DNA of 64,000 nucleotides from Martinezella rhizogenes (GTDB taxonomy: Bacteria; Pseudomonadota; Alphaproteobacteria; Rhizobiales; Rhizobiaceae): NCBI RefSeq assembly GCF_007002745.1, contig NZ_SGNY01000002.1:744001-808000 (forward strand), read 5' to 3'. The stretch's first letter is position 1; each line of letters opens with the position of its first letter. Below the pieces are notes generated by a model that searched no databases, had not been told where the DNA came from, and saw nothing but the letters and a program-made list of their open reading frames with translations. This document shows, in pieces, positions 1 to 8,433 of this stretch. The position numbers and the translations under genes were made by a program.

Positions 1-816
1 GGAATCGGCCCTGATCGCGGCGATCTCAGGCGTTTCCACACCGGCAGCCAGAACCAGAACCGGCACATCCACTCCCTCAAGCGTTTCCGGCAGAAATCCG
101 GCGGCCGGGCCGAGATCGAGCGCAATGGCCGCGCGGATGCGGATATCCCGCAAATCCATCGAAAGGCGCGGATCGGCCTTGCCACCGCCGACGATGCCGA
201 CCTTGGCCAGCAGCCGCGGCGCCTTGCATTGCGGTGGCGCTTTCCCCGCATTGCAGTCCTTCAAGGCGAGTTCGGCGCTATAGCGGCCTCCCACCAGTTC
301 CATCGCGGTCCAGCCGCCAAGCGAATGGCCGATGACGGCGATGCGCGTCCTGTCGATCTCGCCGGCCAGCCGATCATCATCAAGAAGTGCCGTCAGCGTT
401 CTGCCGATATCGCGTGGTCGTTCCCATAAAGGGATGACCTCGGCTGCATTTTCTTCGGTAAATGATTCGCCCTGATGATCCGGCGCAGCCACGACATAAC
501 CGTCCTGCACAAGTTCTCCGGCAAGCCAGTTCAGATTGCGCCAGCTTCCGCCAAACCCGTGCGAGAGCAGAACGAGAGGGCGGGAACCGAGCGGAAAGGA
601 AGCACCCGGTTGAACCTGAAGGCCGTAAAAGGCGGCGTTTTCACCCACCATCTCCGTTTTTTCCGATGGAATGGCCGGATACCATAATGAGACATTGAGC
701 GCTCTTGCACCTGCATCATCAGGCAATTTGATCTGCCTGAAACCGATAGTGCTTTCCGCCATCGCGGCGGGAGCAAGGGAGAAGATGACAATTGTCGCCA
801 GAAGGAAATTACGCAT
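1..816 (-). CDS. Exported alpha/beta hydrolase (dienelactone-hydrolase/PAF-acetylhydrolase-like), 3' end cut by window
   Basis: Reads from ATG at 816 to the left edge without a stop, so 272 N-terminal residues are visible and the C-terminus is missing. Residues 1-20 form a Sec signal peptide ending in AMA, so the enzyme is probably periplasmic. The strand LVLLSHGFGG (about 81-90) supplies the oxyanion region and GHSLGG (nucleophile Ser165) the nucleophile elbow, as in dienelactone-hydrolase and platelet-activating-factor acetylhydrolase-like proteins. A TCCTGGAG ribosome site lies about 10 bases upstream. The Asp and His of the triad may lie in or beyond the visible part. The substrate cannot be deduced. 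Confidence 0.85.
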   Translation of the reverse strand, partial: MRNFLLATIVIFSLAPAAMAESTIGFRQIKLPDDAGARALNVSLWYPAIPSEKTEMVGENAAFYGLQVQPGASFPLGSRPLVLLSHGFGGSWRNLNWLAGELVQDGYVVAAPDHQGESFTEENAAEVIPLWERPRDIGRTLTALLDDDRLAGEIDRTRIAVIGHSLGGWTAMELVGGRYSAELALKDCNAGKAPPQCKAPRLLAKVGIVGGGKADPRLSMDLRDIRIRAAIALDLGPAAGFLPETLEGVDVPVLVLAAGVETPEIAAIRADS

Positions 817-935
817 GAGATGCTCCAGGAGTTGATATGCACCAACCCCTTGGCTCAAACCGCCGCTGCCCGAGACCTCAAACGGGTTTCAGGACGGACT
901 GAAACACGATCAAGGCAGCGCCTTCACGCAATCGT

Positions 936-1463
936 CTAAACCTCAGTCACACGTTCGAAAAGCCGGATCGGGGATTTGCGGAACGTCGTTTCGCGGAATG
1001 GCCGAAAGCCGAATCGGGCAGCGATGGCCAGTGAAGGGCTGTTCAGCGGATCGATCATGCAGACGGTCCGTTGCGAAATTCCGCTGCCGTCGAACCAGCC
1101 GGTCACGGCTTCCACGGCCTCGGTCGCGACACCCTTGCCGTTCAGTGCGGCATCGATCTTCCACATTGCCTCGGGAACCGTGTCAAAATCAGCGCCATGT
1201 CCGCGGCGCATATGGGCAAAGCCCACTTCGCCGACGATGCGTCCCGTGGCGCGCTCTTCCACCACAAAGGGACCAAATCCATAAACGGACCAATGGCCGA
1301 TGAAGCGCAAAAGGCGGGCGAAGGCGAGTTCCGCATCCAGCGGCGCAATCGAGGCCAGCCCCTCGATCGGTGGAACATCCGCCTGCCAGAAAGCGCGGTA
1401 AAGCGCTTCATCCCCGATGGCCTGTGGCCGAAGGATGAGACGGGCTGTTGTCAGACGAACCAT
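936..1463 (-). CDS. GNAT-family N-acetyltransferase (RimJ/RimL-like)
   Basis: A 175-residue protein beginning MVRLTTARLILRP, the usual opening of RimJ/RimL-type acetyltransferases (Acetyltransf_3). The middle part VVEERATGRIVGEVGF and the segment GKGVATEAVEAV (acetyl-CoA pyrophosphate-binding loop, motif A) fit the GNAT fold. A TTG 15 bases further upstream is in frame, but GGGGAG at 1471-1476 is placed correctly for the ATG at 1463, so I chose that start. It probably acetylates a small molecule or a protein N-terminus in the cytoplasm; the substrate is unknown. It follows chpT on the same strand but is separated from it by a terminator-like hairpin. Confidence 0.85.
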   Translation of the reverse strand: MVRLTTARLILRPQAIGDEALYRAFWQADVPPIEGLASIAPLDAELAFARLLRFIGHWSVYGFGPFVVEERATGRIVGEVGFAHMRRGHGADFDTVPEAMWKIDAALNGKGVATEAVEAVTGWFDGSGISQRTVCMIDPLNSPSLAIAARFGFRPFRETTFRKSPIRLFERVTEV

Positions 1464-1484
1464 GAACGTGCTCCCCAAAACGAA

Positions 1485-1525
1485 AAAAGGCCGGCGCGTC
1501 GGCAGACGCAGTCCCGGCCTTTTCG
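1485..1525 (-). terminator. Intrinsic terminator of chpT
   Basis: Inverted repeat aaaaggccgg (1485-1494) and ccggcctttt (1515-1524), followed on the minus strand by a run of T. It lies between the chpT stop and the acetyltransferase ribosome site and would separate the two transcripts. Confidence 0.7.
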
Positions 1526-1547
1526 TAAAATCACATCCGCAAAGCGG

Positions 1548-2195
1548 TCACTCGGCGATCGTCTTTGCGGTAAAGACGATGCGGTCTTCATGCACCTTGT
1601 ATTCCACCGCCATATTGGCCTCTTCCGCCAGAAGCAGCGTGTAATAGGGCTGCACGGAATGGGCGTCGACCGCCTCTTCCAGCCGTCCTTCGTAAATCTC
1701 CACGAACTTGGCGGGAACGCGCATCATCCGACCCTTGACGGTGATTTCGAACTTGGCGTCTCCGTCGGGGCTTTCCAGCAGCACATCCACATTGCCGCCG
1801 CGCGGGATTGCGCCATAAGCGACAAGGAAGAGGTTGAGCAGAAGTTTGACACGATTTTTCGGAACGATAGCGCGCGGACCGTTCCAGCTGACTTCAGCCT
1901 TCTTTTCAGCCGCGGCGAAATCCTGCGCGGCCTTTTCGGCCTCGCCGGTATCGATGGAAGCACCGGCGGAACCGGAGGCGCCGAAAGCGAGCCGGGCGAA
2001 CTTCAGCCGCACGGATGCGTTAAGGGCTGACGTGCGGATGAGATCGAGCGCATCGTCATCCGTGCCGCCTTCGTCCAGCAATTCGAGGCCGTTATTGATG
2101 GCACCGACAGGAGAAATCACATCATGGCACACGCGACTGCACAGAAGAGCCGCCAGATCGGGACCGGACAGCGTGATATTGAGTTTGCTCGTCAT
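1548..2195 (-). CDS. chpT: Histidine phosphotransferase ChpT
   Basis: A 215-residue protein whose helix CHDVISPVGAINNGLELL carries the phospho-accepting His24, the hallmark of ChpT. The rest is a degenerate HATPase-like domain without recognisable ATP-binding boxes, as in the family. ChpT passes phosphate from the hybrid kinase CckA to CtrA and CpdR and so controls the alphaproteobacterial cell cycle. AGGAGAG about 7 bases before ATG 2195 supports the start. It is divergent from eipA across 251 bases; the same pair is adjacent in Brucella, which supports both assignments. Confidence 0.93.
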   Translation of the reverse strand: MTSKLNITLSGPDLAALLCSRVCHDVISPVGAINNGLELLDEGGTDDDALDLIRTSALNASVRLKFARLAFGASGSAGASIDTGEAEKAAQDFAAAEKKAEVSWNGPRAIVPKNRVKLLLNLFLVAYGAIPRGGNVDVLLESPDGDAKFEITVKGRMMRVPAKFVEIYEGRLEEAVDAHSVQPYYTLLLAEEANMAVEYKVHEDRIVFTAKTIAE

Positions 2196-2266
2196 AAAAT
2201 TCTCTCCTGCGCAAGGGAGGCGCGGACGGTGTGGAAATTGTTAAGCCATAATGACACCATATTTGG

Positions 2267-2281
2267 TAAACCGATTGTTAA
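2267..2281. promoter_or_regulatory. Possible CtrA half-site pair between chpT and eipA
   Basis: TAAA-N7-TTAA, seven of eight bases of the CtrA consensus TTAA-N7-TTAA, in the divergent chpT/eipA promoter region. Brucella eipA is reported to be under CtrA control. One match in an AT-richer stretch is weak evidence by itself. Confidence 0.35.
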
Positions 2282-2446
2282 TAGGATGGTTTCAAAATGC
2301 CAAATGCCTTAACAGGCCACATTGGAGCCCCGTGTATCCGTTAGGACGCACGACAGATGCTGTAGAACTTTGACTCTACGCATCGGCCCTTGCGAAAATC
2401 GATTCGGTTTTTCGGGCTGATGCGTTAACGAAACAGACGGACGGAC

Positions 2447-3043
2447 ATGACGATGCGCCTTACGAAAACCCGCACCATTGCACGCCTCGGACTGGGAAAG
2501 ATTTTCGCGCTCCTTGCGAGCCTCTTGATGTGGGTCGCACCGGCCTTTGCCCAGACCAGCGATCAATATTCCATCCAGGAAGTCGTGGATGCAGGCCACG
2601 GATTCTTCGGTGAAACCACCGGCGGCCTTGCCAAGGTGGTGGAGCGCGCCTTCCAGCAATACGGACTTCCGAACGGTTACATTCTTGGCCAGGAAGGCTC
2701 CGGCGCCTTCGTTGCCGGCCTCACCTATGGCGAGGGCACGCTTTATACCAAGAATGCCGGCCAGCACCCGGTTTTCTGGCAGGGCCCGTCGCTCGGGCTG
2801 GACTATGGCGGTCAGGGTACCCGCGCCATGATGCTGGTCTATAATCTTCCCTCCGTCGATGCGCTTTACCGCCGTTATGGTGGCGTCAGCGGTTCCGCCT
2901 TCATCGTCGCCGGCGTCGGCATGACCTATCTGAAGAGCAGCGACGTGACACTCGCCCCCATCCGCACCGGCATCGGCGCGCGCCTCGGCATCAATGTCGG
3001 TTACTTGAAGCTCACCCAGCAGCCGACCTGGAACCCCTTCTGA
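2447..3043 (+). CDS. eipA: DUF1134 envelope protein EipA
   Basis: A 198-residue exported protein. After a signal peptide ending APAFAQ (about residue 36), the rest is the DUF1134 domain, including the glycine-rich stretch around GLDYGGQGTRAM. EipA of Brucella is a small periplasmic beta-barrel needed for envelope integrity and virulence and is transcriptionally linked to CtrA. The divergent chpT next door gives the same arrangement here. No strong Shine-Dalgarno is visible before ATG 2447; a second in-frame ATG two codons on could also serve. Confidence 0.88.
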   Translation: MTMRLTKTRTIARLGLGKIFALLASLLMWVAPAFAQTSDQYSIQEVVDAGHGFFGETTGGLAKVVERAFQQYGLPNGYILGQEGSGAFVAGLTYGEGTLYTKNAGQHPVFWQGPSLGLDYGGQGTRAMMLVYNLPSVDALYRRYGGVSGSAFIVAGVGMTYLKSSDVTLAPIRTGIGARLGINVGYLKLTQQPTWNPF

Positions 3044-3100
3044 TTCGCTGAAGTCGAGGTGCAGCGGAGCCAACCGTGGCATATAGGACGGGAGATTGCG

Positions 3101-3232
3101 GCGGGTTTTTTCTCCCCGCCGGGGAGAAGGTGGCCCGAAGGGTCGAATGACGGGGCTAGCTCTCCGTATATCGCGACCGTTACCCCCCTCATCCCGCTGC
3201 CGCGGACTTCTCCCCTCGGGGAGAAGAAACAA
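3101..3232. repeat. Composite palindromic intergenic repeat, family A, copy 1
   Basis: Two short palindromes, ttctccccgccggggagaa (3110-3128) and cttctcccctcggggagaag (3207-3226), flank an inner part that includes ggtggcccgaagggtcgaatga. The whole unit recurs in opposite orientation at 17208-17337. It occupies most of the 314-base gap between eipA and the next gene, and I see no gene in it. Confidence 0.75.
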
Positions 3233-3357
3233 GTGGCGCCGACACCGCCTGTGCAATTGCCGGGAGACCCCTCCCCACGGTTGCAATAATAGCGTAACGT
3301 GCTTTCGCGCTCCTCTTTCCGAATGCGCGCGTATCTGAGTTTCGGAGACTGTCCCGC

Positions 3358-4593
3358 GTGATCGAATATGCCATTCTTTTCGGATTGGGTTTTCTCACCG
3401 CAACCCTGCTGGCCCTGTTGATTGCACCCGCGATCCACCGCCGCATCGTCGCCTATACGGAAAACCGCCTGCGCGCGACCATGCCCATCAGCCCGCAGGA
3501 AGTCCGCGCCCAGAAGGATATGGCGCGTGCGCTTTACGCCGCCGAAAACGCCAAGGTCCGTCAGGAACTGGATACCGAGCGGGAGAAAAACACCTCGCTG
3601 CGCCTCGCCAACGAGGCAGCTTCCAGCGATGCCTATCGGCTGGGCGAACAGAACCGCAGCTTTTCGCTGAAAATCGAAGAGCTGACGCTGGAGATCGGCG
3701 AACTGCGCGCCGCCCTCGATACCAGCGAGGAACGCGCCGGTGCGATTGCCGCAAGCCTCACGCAACAGGAACAGGCCGCCAACGAGCGCGCCGCCCAGAT
3801 GTCTGATCTTACCGCCCGTCTCACCAATCTGACGCGCGAACTGGATGATTCGAAAATCACCGCCGCCACCCGCGATCTGGAGGCCGAGCAGGCAAAACAG
3901 AGCGCCACGCGCTTCCGCAAGGAAGGCGAGACCGCCACCCGCGAATTGCAGGATGTGGCGGCCCGCAACAAGGAAGCCATGACGGCGGTTGCGCGCGAAA
4001 GCCGCAAGGTCACCCGACTGGAAGACCAGGTCGCTACCGTGATGGCGAAAAATGCCGATCTCGATACGATGCTGACGCTGCGCAATCAGGAAGTCGCCCG
4101 CCTCAAGGAACAGCTTGCGGCAACCGGCGGCCGCAGCAACGACATGATCATTCGCCTGCCGAACCCCGCCGTGCCGGCCGAGACACCGGCGAGCCAGTTG
4201 CAACCGGCACCCCCTGCCCCCGCCGCCGCGCCCCAAACGGCACCCGTCGTTACGGAGGAGCTGGCACAGGCGGTGGCCACAGATGAGGCCGCAATCTCCC
4301 CCGTGGCTGAGCCGACCACACCCTCGCCGGAAGGTCTGGAGCAGGAAATAGAAGATATCCGCAATCAGGGCACGGCGCTCACCGAACGCCTGCTGAATGT
4401 GCGCGGCACCGGCAATGACGGACCAATCCGCCGCGAAATCGCAAGGATCGCCGCAAGGATGATTGCACTGACGGCGGCGCAGGAGGGTGAGAAATCGCCT
4501 ATTCCGGGGTTGCTGGCCAAGGCTTCCGCTTCGTCTGCGCGGGAGAGCCTTGCGACGCGGGCGGGTGCGTTGATGGGGAAGCGGGAAGGGTGA
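3358..4593 (+). CDS. Membrane-anchored coiled-coil protein of unknown function
   Basis: A 411-residue protein read from GTG 3358 (GGAG about 11 bases upstream). Residues 4-24 form one membrane helix. Residues about 45-255 are rich in Glu, Lys, Arg, Gln and Ala with heptad-like spacing, as in a long coiled coil. Residues about 262-320 are a Pro/Ala linker, and a short helical C-terminal region follows (EIEDIRNQGTALTERLL and onward). With the helix at the N-terminus, the coiled coil could face either the cytoplasm or the periplasm. I do not recognise a named family. It stands alone between two repeat elements. Confidence 0.8.
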   Translation: MIEYAILFGLGFLTATLLALLIAPAIHRRIVAYTENRLRATMPISPQEVRAQKDMARALYAAENAKVRQELDTEREKNTSLRLANEAASSDAYRLGEQNRSFSLKIEELTLEIGELRAALDTSEERAGAIAASLTQQEQAANERAAQMSDLTARLTNLTRELDDSKITAATRDLEAEQAKQSATRFRKEGETATRELQDVAARNKEAMTAVARESRKVTRLEDQVATVMAKNADLDTMLTLRNQEVARLKEQLAATGGRSNDMIIRLPNPAVPAETPASQLQPAPPAPAAAPQTAPVVTEELAQAVATDEAAISPVAEPTTPSPEGLEQEIEDIRNQGTALTERLLNVRGTGNDGPIRREIARIAARMIALTAAQEGEKSPIPGLLAKASASSARESLATRAGALMGKREG

Positions 4594-4604
4594 GGGCAGA
4601 GTTT

Positions 4605-4800
4605 GCCGCTTCACCCCCCTCTGCCCTGCCGGGCATCTCCCCCACAAGGAGGGAGATCGGCAAGACGCACTACAGCCACTTCATTCTTAAATGTCGAGAT
4701 CGCCGAATTCACAAACGTTGAGATGGTCGAAACCTCGCCGCGTATCGATCTCCCTCCTTGTGGGGGAGATGCCCGGCAGGGCAGAGGGGGGTGAAGCGGC
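4605..4800. repeat. Long perfect inverted repeat, family B
   Basis: A 55-base perfect inverted repeat: 4605-4659 is the exact reverse complement of 4746-4800, around an 86-base centre. The arms contain cacccccctctgccctgccg and ctcccccacaaggagggag. No transposase lies inside and the spacer has no gene. The form is that of a mobile palindromic intergenic element. It fills the gap between two convergent genes, so it could also fold in both transcripts. Confidence 0.8.
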
Positions 4801-4849
4801 ATACACAGAGTTAACTGTAAGCCTCCCGGCACATATTGATACCGCCCGA

Positions 4850-5710
4850 TCACACCCGCCCCATAACCCCCGCCATCTGATAAAGCGCCAGCCCCGAAGC
4901 CGTGCCCGCATTCAAGCTATCCAGCTGCGGCGACTGTGCAATCCGCGCGGTATGAAACCGAGACAGCACCGATTGCGGCAACCCCTCGCCCTCCGTGCCG
5001 ATCACCAGCGCCATGCGCTCGGAGCGGGGAATGTTGCGGATTTCGGTCTCGCCGTTTGGCGAAAGGCTCCAGATCGCAAAACCGGCCTCGGACAGCCGCT
5101 CCAGCATCGCCACCGCGCCGCCGCCGCGATGATAGGGCACCGACAGTACCGAACCGACAGAGACCCTGAGCGCCTTGCGATAGAGCGGATCGCAGCACGT
5201 CTCGTCCAGCAGCACCGCATCGGCATAAAACGCCGCCGCGTTGCGGAACATCGCGCCGAGATTATCGTGATTGGAAATGCCGCAGCCCACCAGCACCAGC
5301 GAGGCGGCGGGAAGTGCTGCCGTCATGTCCCCCAGCCCATCACGCTCCACCCGGCGGCCGAGCGCCAGAATGCCGCGATGCAGGTGGAAACCGACGATGC
5401 CGTCAAGCACCGGCGCTTCGGCCACATAGACGGGAACATCATCAGGGAAATCGGCAAGAATATCGGCAACGCCGGCAAGCCGGTTTTTGAGGATGAGAAT
5501 GCTCTCCGCCGCAAAGGCGCCGCCCGCTTTGTGGGCGGTGGCCAGCATGCGCAGCACCACCGTGCCTTCGGCGATGAAGCGCCCCTGACGCCCGGTCAGG
5601 TCGCGCTCGCGAATATCGCGAAAGGCGGCGATGCGTGAATCGGCCGGATCTTCGACCGGGATCAGCGCCCGCCCATCCAGCAGCACACCCTCGTTGCCCT
5701 CACTGGGCAT
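4850..5710 (-). CDS. SpoU/TrmH-family RNA 2'-O-methyltransferase
   Basis: A 286-residue protein with the knotted SPOUT motifs: NHDNLGAMFRNAAAF (motif 1), LVIGTEGEGL (motif 2) and SLNAGTASGLALY (motif 3), in the order and spacing of TrmH/RlmB-type ribose methyltransferases, preceded by an RNA-binding N-terminal region. It transfers methyl from S-adenosylmethionine to a ribose in rRNA or tRNA; the target cannot be read from the sequence. ATG 5710 overlaps the end of the upstream gene by 11 bases, which suggests translational coupling; a TTG just upstream is less likely. Motif 3 has Ala-Gly where Asn-Val is more usual. Confidence 0.85.
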   Translation of the reverse strand: MPSEGNEGVLLDGRALIPVEDPADSRIAAFRDIRERDLTGRQGRFIAEGTVVLRMLATAHKAGGAFAAESILILKNRLAGVADILADFPDDVPVYVAEAPVLDGIVGFHLHRGILALGRRVERDGLGDMTAALPAASLVLVGCGISNHDNLGAMFRNAAAFYADAVLLDETCCDPLYRKALRVSVGSVLSVPYHRGGGAVAMLERLSEAGFAIWSLSPNGETEIRNIPRSERMALVIGTEGEGLPQSVLSRFHTARIAQSPQLDSLNAGTASGLALYQMAGVMGRV

Positions 5711-6092
5711 CAACAGTCACATCGGCCAGAAAACGGCCGGCCGCGACGTTGAAGACCAGCGCCTTGCGGGTGCCATTGGCAAGCCGACCATAAAACAGCA
5801 TGTCGCCGCCGGAATAGCTGACATTGTCGATCACAAAGCCCTGCGGCAGGCTGGCGGTGACGGCCAGCGGGCCGTTACCGGTTGGAACGGCAAGATTTGG
5901 CGCAGCACTCTGCGTCTGAACGGTTTTCGACGGCCCCATCGCCTTGTAGACAACCGCACCGAAGACGGCCATAAGGCTGATAAACATCACGGAGCCCGAC
6001 ACGATCTGCAAACGGATCATCTTGCGGCGAACTTTTTCCACGGCCGGATCAAGCGGCTTGTCTTCCTGTTCGTCTGGCTCGATCTGCGTCAT
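5700..6092 (-). CDS. Small single-pass membrane protein
   Basis: A 130-residue protein starting at ATG 6092 (AGGGAA upstream). It has an acidic N-terminus (MTQIEPDEQEDKPLDPAVEK), one membrane helix at about residues 31-53 and a C-terminal part of about 75 residues, probably periplasmic, with a YSGGDMLFYGRL segment. I know no function for it. It overlaps the SpoU methyltransferase start and is divergent from the pseudouridine synthase by 38 bases, so it and the methyltransferase are likely one operon. Confidence 0.75.
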   Translation of the reverse strand: MTQIEPDEQEDKPLDPAVEKVRRKMIRLQIVSGSVMFISLMAVFGAVVYKAMGPSKTVQTQSAAPNLAVPTGNGPLAVTASLPQGFVIDNVSYSGGDMLFYGRLANGTRKALVFNVAAGRFLADVTVDAQ

Positions 6093-6130
6093 CGGGTTCC
6101 CTGAAATGCTGATGGATCGGAAAAATAACA

Positions 6131-7153
6131 ATGAACGACCCCTTTAAACAAGGCGGAGACGCAAGGAAAGTCCTGATTGCCGGGGAAGATGCCGAAGGCC
6201 GCCTCGATGTGTGGCTGGTGGGCGAAGTTGGCGGCGATCTGTCACGCAGCCGCCTGAAGGCGCTGATCGAACAGGGCGCGGTTCTTCTCAACGGAAAGCC
6301 CGTGACCGAGCCGAAAAAGAAGGTGCATCCGGGCGATCGCATCGAAATCGTCATGCCGGAGCCGGAAGACCCCGTACCGCAGGGCGAGGATATTCCGCTC
6401 GACGTGGAATATGAGGACGAAGACCTTATCGTGCTCGTCAAGCCCGCCGGTCTCGTCGTGCATCCGGGTGCCGGAAACTGGACGGGGACGCTGGTCAACG
6501 CCCTCATCCACCATTGCGGCGACAGCCTTTCCGGCATTGGCGGCGTAAAGCGCCCCGGCATCGTGCACCGGCTGGACAAGGAAACCTCCGGCGTCATGGT
6601 CGTGGCGAAAAACGATAATGCGCACCGTCATCTTGCCGCGCAATTTGCCGATCACGGCCGCACCGGGCCGCTGGAGCGGGCCTATAAGGCCGTCGTCTGG
6701 GGTCGCCCGCGCACCCTGCGCGGCACCATCGATGCTGCCCTTGGCCGCGGCGCCGACCGCACCAAACGTACCGTCAAACGTGAAGATACCGATGACGCCC
6801 GCGAAGCGATCACCCATTACGAGGTAATGGAACGCTTCCATGAACGGCCTGACGCTTCCTGCCTCGCCTCCATGGTGGAGTGCCGCCTGGAAACCGGGCG
6901 CACCCACCAGATCCGCGTGCACATGGCCCATATCGGCCATCCGCTGATCGGCGACCCCGAATATGGCGCGTCCTTCCGCACCAAGGCGAACCTTTTGGAA
7001 GAACCGGCCAGAAGCACCGTCAACCGCTTTCCGCGGCAGGCGCTGCATGCCTATCTGCTGGCCTTCGAACACCCCCGCACCGGCGAGGTGATGGAGTTCG
7101 AAACCGACATGCCTGACGATATGCAAGAGCTGCTTGAAGCCCTGCGCAGCTAA
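6131..7153 (+). CDS. rluD: RluA-family 23S rRNA pseudouridine synthase (RluD-like)
   Basis: A 340-residue protein. An S4 RNA-binding domain (about 22-70, with SRSRLKALIEQGAVLLNG) precedes the catalytic domain with HRLDKETSG, whose Asp149 is the nucleophile of all RluA-family enzymes. RLETGRTHQIRVHMAHIGHP near residue 255 completes the family signature. Length and S4 plus catalytic layout fit RluD, which modifies helix 69 of 23S rRNA; RluC or RluB-type specificity cannot be excluded from sequence alone. It is divergent from the small membrane protein gene. Confidence 0.88.
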   Translation: MNDPFKQGGDARKVLIAGEDAEGRLDVWLVGEVGGDLSRSRLKALIEQGAVLLNGKPVTEPKKKVHPGDRIEIVMPEPEDPVPQGEDIPLDVEYEDEDLIVLVKPAGLVVHPGAGNWTGTLVNALIHHCGDSLSGIGGVKRPGIVHRLDKETSGVMVVAKNDNAHRHLAAQFADHGRTGPLERAYKAVVWGRPRTLRGTIDAALGRGADRTKRTVKREDTDDAREAITHYEVMERFHERPDASCLASMVECRLETGRTHQIRVHMAHIGHPLIGDPEYGASFRTKANLLEEPARSTVNRFPRQALHAYLLAFEHPRTGEVMEFETDMPDDMQELLEALRS

Positions 7154-7160
7154 AAACTGG

Positions 7161-7189
7161 TATGGCGCGGTCAAAAAAACCGCGCCATA
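7161..7189 (+). terminator. Hairpin downstream of the pseudouridine synthase
   Basis: Perfect 11-base stem tatggcgcggt / accgcgccata with loop caaaaaa, starting 8 bases after the stop. There is no T run after it, so it may stabilise the 3' end rather than terminate by itself. Confidence 0.5.
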
Positions 7190-7440
7190 TATCTCGCCGG
7201 AAGTCCCGGATAATAAAAAAAGATTAGCGGATAGCGATATTCCGCAGTCGGTCCTTTTTGTAGACCGCCCCAATTTCGCTTCAATCGTCGCACCTCCTCG
7301 GCCCCCGCAAAGCTTGCAATCGTCCCCGTAAACATCGTGGCCGCACGCCGGGCTTGCCGAATAACCGACGCCGCAGGCAACGCCGTCCGTTCGATGCTAA
7401 AGCCTCAACGGAACCGGCATGATGACGGGATCTATCGCGC

Positions 7441-8265
7441 ATGAATATCGAAGACCGCCGGTTCATATTTCAGGATTTACGCAGCATAGAAGGTTATATC
7501 GACCCACCCGATGCGCTTGTCTTCAAGGCTTTGCTGCAGGCGCAGACGCGGGATGATCTCAACGGCGGCATGGCGGAAATCGGTGTCTATTATGGCCGTT
7601 CCTATTTCCTGCTGCGCAAATTCGCCCAGACACAGGAAAAGGTGCTGGGCGTCGATCTGTTCGATCTTGATCCGCCCGAAGATGGCAGCCTCGATCAATA
7701 TGAGCGGCTGATGGAAAATGGCCGCCGGCTGGGTTTTGCCATGGACGAGGACTTGATCATCAGGGGCGACAGCACCCGGCTGGCACCTACCGAGATCACC
7801 TCACGCATCGGCCCGGCGCGCTTCTTCAGCATCGATGGCGGCCACCACCTGCATCACGTGCTGGCGGATGCGAAACTGGCGATGGAGGTGATCGCCCCGC
7901 ACGGCATCATCGTTTTCGACGATACCTTCAATCCGGCCTGGCCGGAGGTAACGGTGGGTGTCGCCGATTTTCTGCGCACCCATGGCCATAGCCTCGTCTG
8001 CTTCAGCATGACAAAATATAAAACCTATGTCTGCCGCCGGGAATTTCACGCGACTTATGCGGGCGCAATTGCCACCGACCCCGATCTACAGGCGCTTGGC
8101 CATGTGGAGACGCAGTTCCTCGGTTCCAAAGTCATGCGCCTGCACAATCCCATGCGGCGGCGGGTTATGTATGAGCTGATGGTACGCTCCGGCCTTGGCG
8201 GTTTTTCGGAACGAATCTACCGTTCGAAAGTTAAACAGGTCAGAGACAGTCCCGCCGGAACATAA
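7441..8265 (+). CDS. Class I SAM-dependent methyltransferase
   Basis: A 274-residue protein of the Methyltransf_24 type. GGMAEIGVYYGRS (about 42-54) is the glycine-rich SAM loop, LGVDLFD the acidic strand that binds the ribose, and FFSIDGGHHLHHV (about 125-137) the Asp-Gly-His signature of this group, which includes sugar and cephalosporin-type O-methyltransferases. The C-terminal 60 residues are basic. A 5' GACGGGA is a weak ribosome site. The gene stands alone; the substrate, possibly a glycan, is unknown. Confidence 0.82.
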   Translation: MNIEDRRFIFQDLRSIEGYIDPPDALVFKALLQAQTRDDLNGGMAEIGVYYGRSYFLLRKFAQTQEKVLGVDLFDLDPPEDGSLDQYERLMENGRRLGFAMDEDLIIRGDSTRLAPTEITSRIGPARFFSIDGGHHLHHVLADAKLAMEVIAPHGIIVFDDTFNPAWPEVTVGVADFLRTHGHSLVCFSMTKYKTYVCRREFHATYAGAIATDPDLQALGHVETQFLGSKVMRLHNPMRRRVMYELMVRSGLGGFSERIYRSKVKQVRDSPAGT

Positions 8266-8288
8266 CGCATGTGTGAACACAGCGTTCG

Positions 8289-8316
8289 CTTGAAACACGG
8301 CGGGCGCATACATATC
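8289..8316 (+). promoter_or_regulatory. Possible sigma-32-type promoter before rpoH
   Basis: CTTGAA at 8289-8294, then 16 bases, then CATATC at 8311-8316, resembling the alphaproteobacterial heat-shock promoter (CTTGAA with a CyTATnT-like -10). It lies about 118 bases before rpoH. Self-activation of rpoH from such a promoter is described for Agrobacterium; the match here is by eye. Confidence 0.5.
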
Positions 8317-8433
8317 TGTCACATGGGTTCGTGCGGGGTCGGTAACGACCCGCAGCTTACGGCATGCCTCGGGCGGGTGATTTTGCCACGCCAGAGAGGG
8401 TGCCGTTCCAGACCATAGATAAGGGGGTGCTTT

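Noticed and set aside
1071..2030. 319-residue frame on the plus strand opposite chpT
   Set aside because: Shadow of the acetyltransferase and chpT genes; crosses the terminator between them.
3001..4647. 548-residue open frame on the minus strand
   Set aside because: Shadow of the coiled-coil gene at 3358-4593; composition is Arg/His/Gly-rich and no ribosome site is seen.
4603..4853. Two overlapping frames of 63-80 residues that look alike on both strands
   Set aside because: They arise from the 55-base perfect inverted repeat, which gives the same peptide from each strand.
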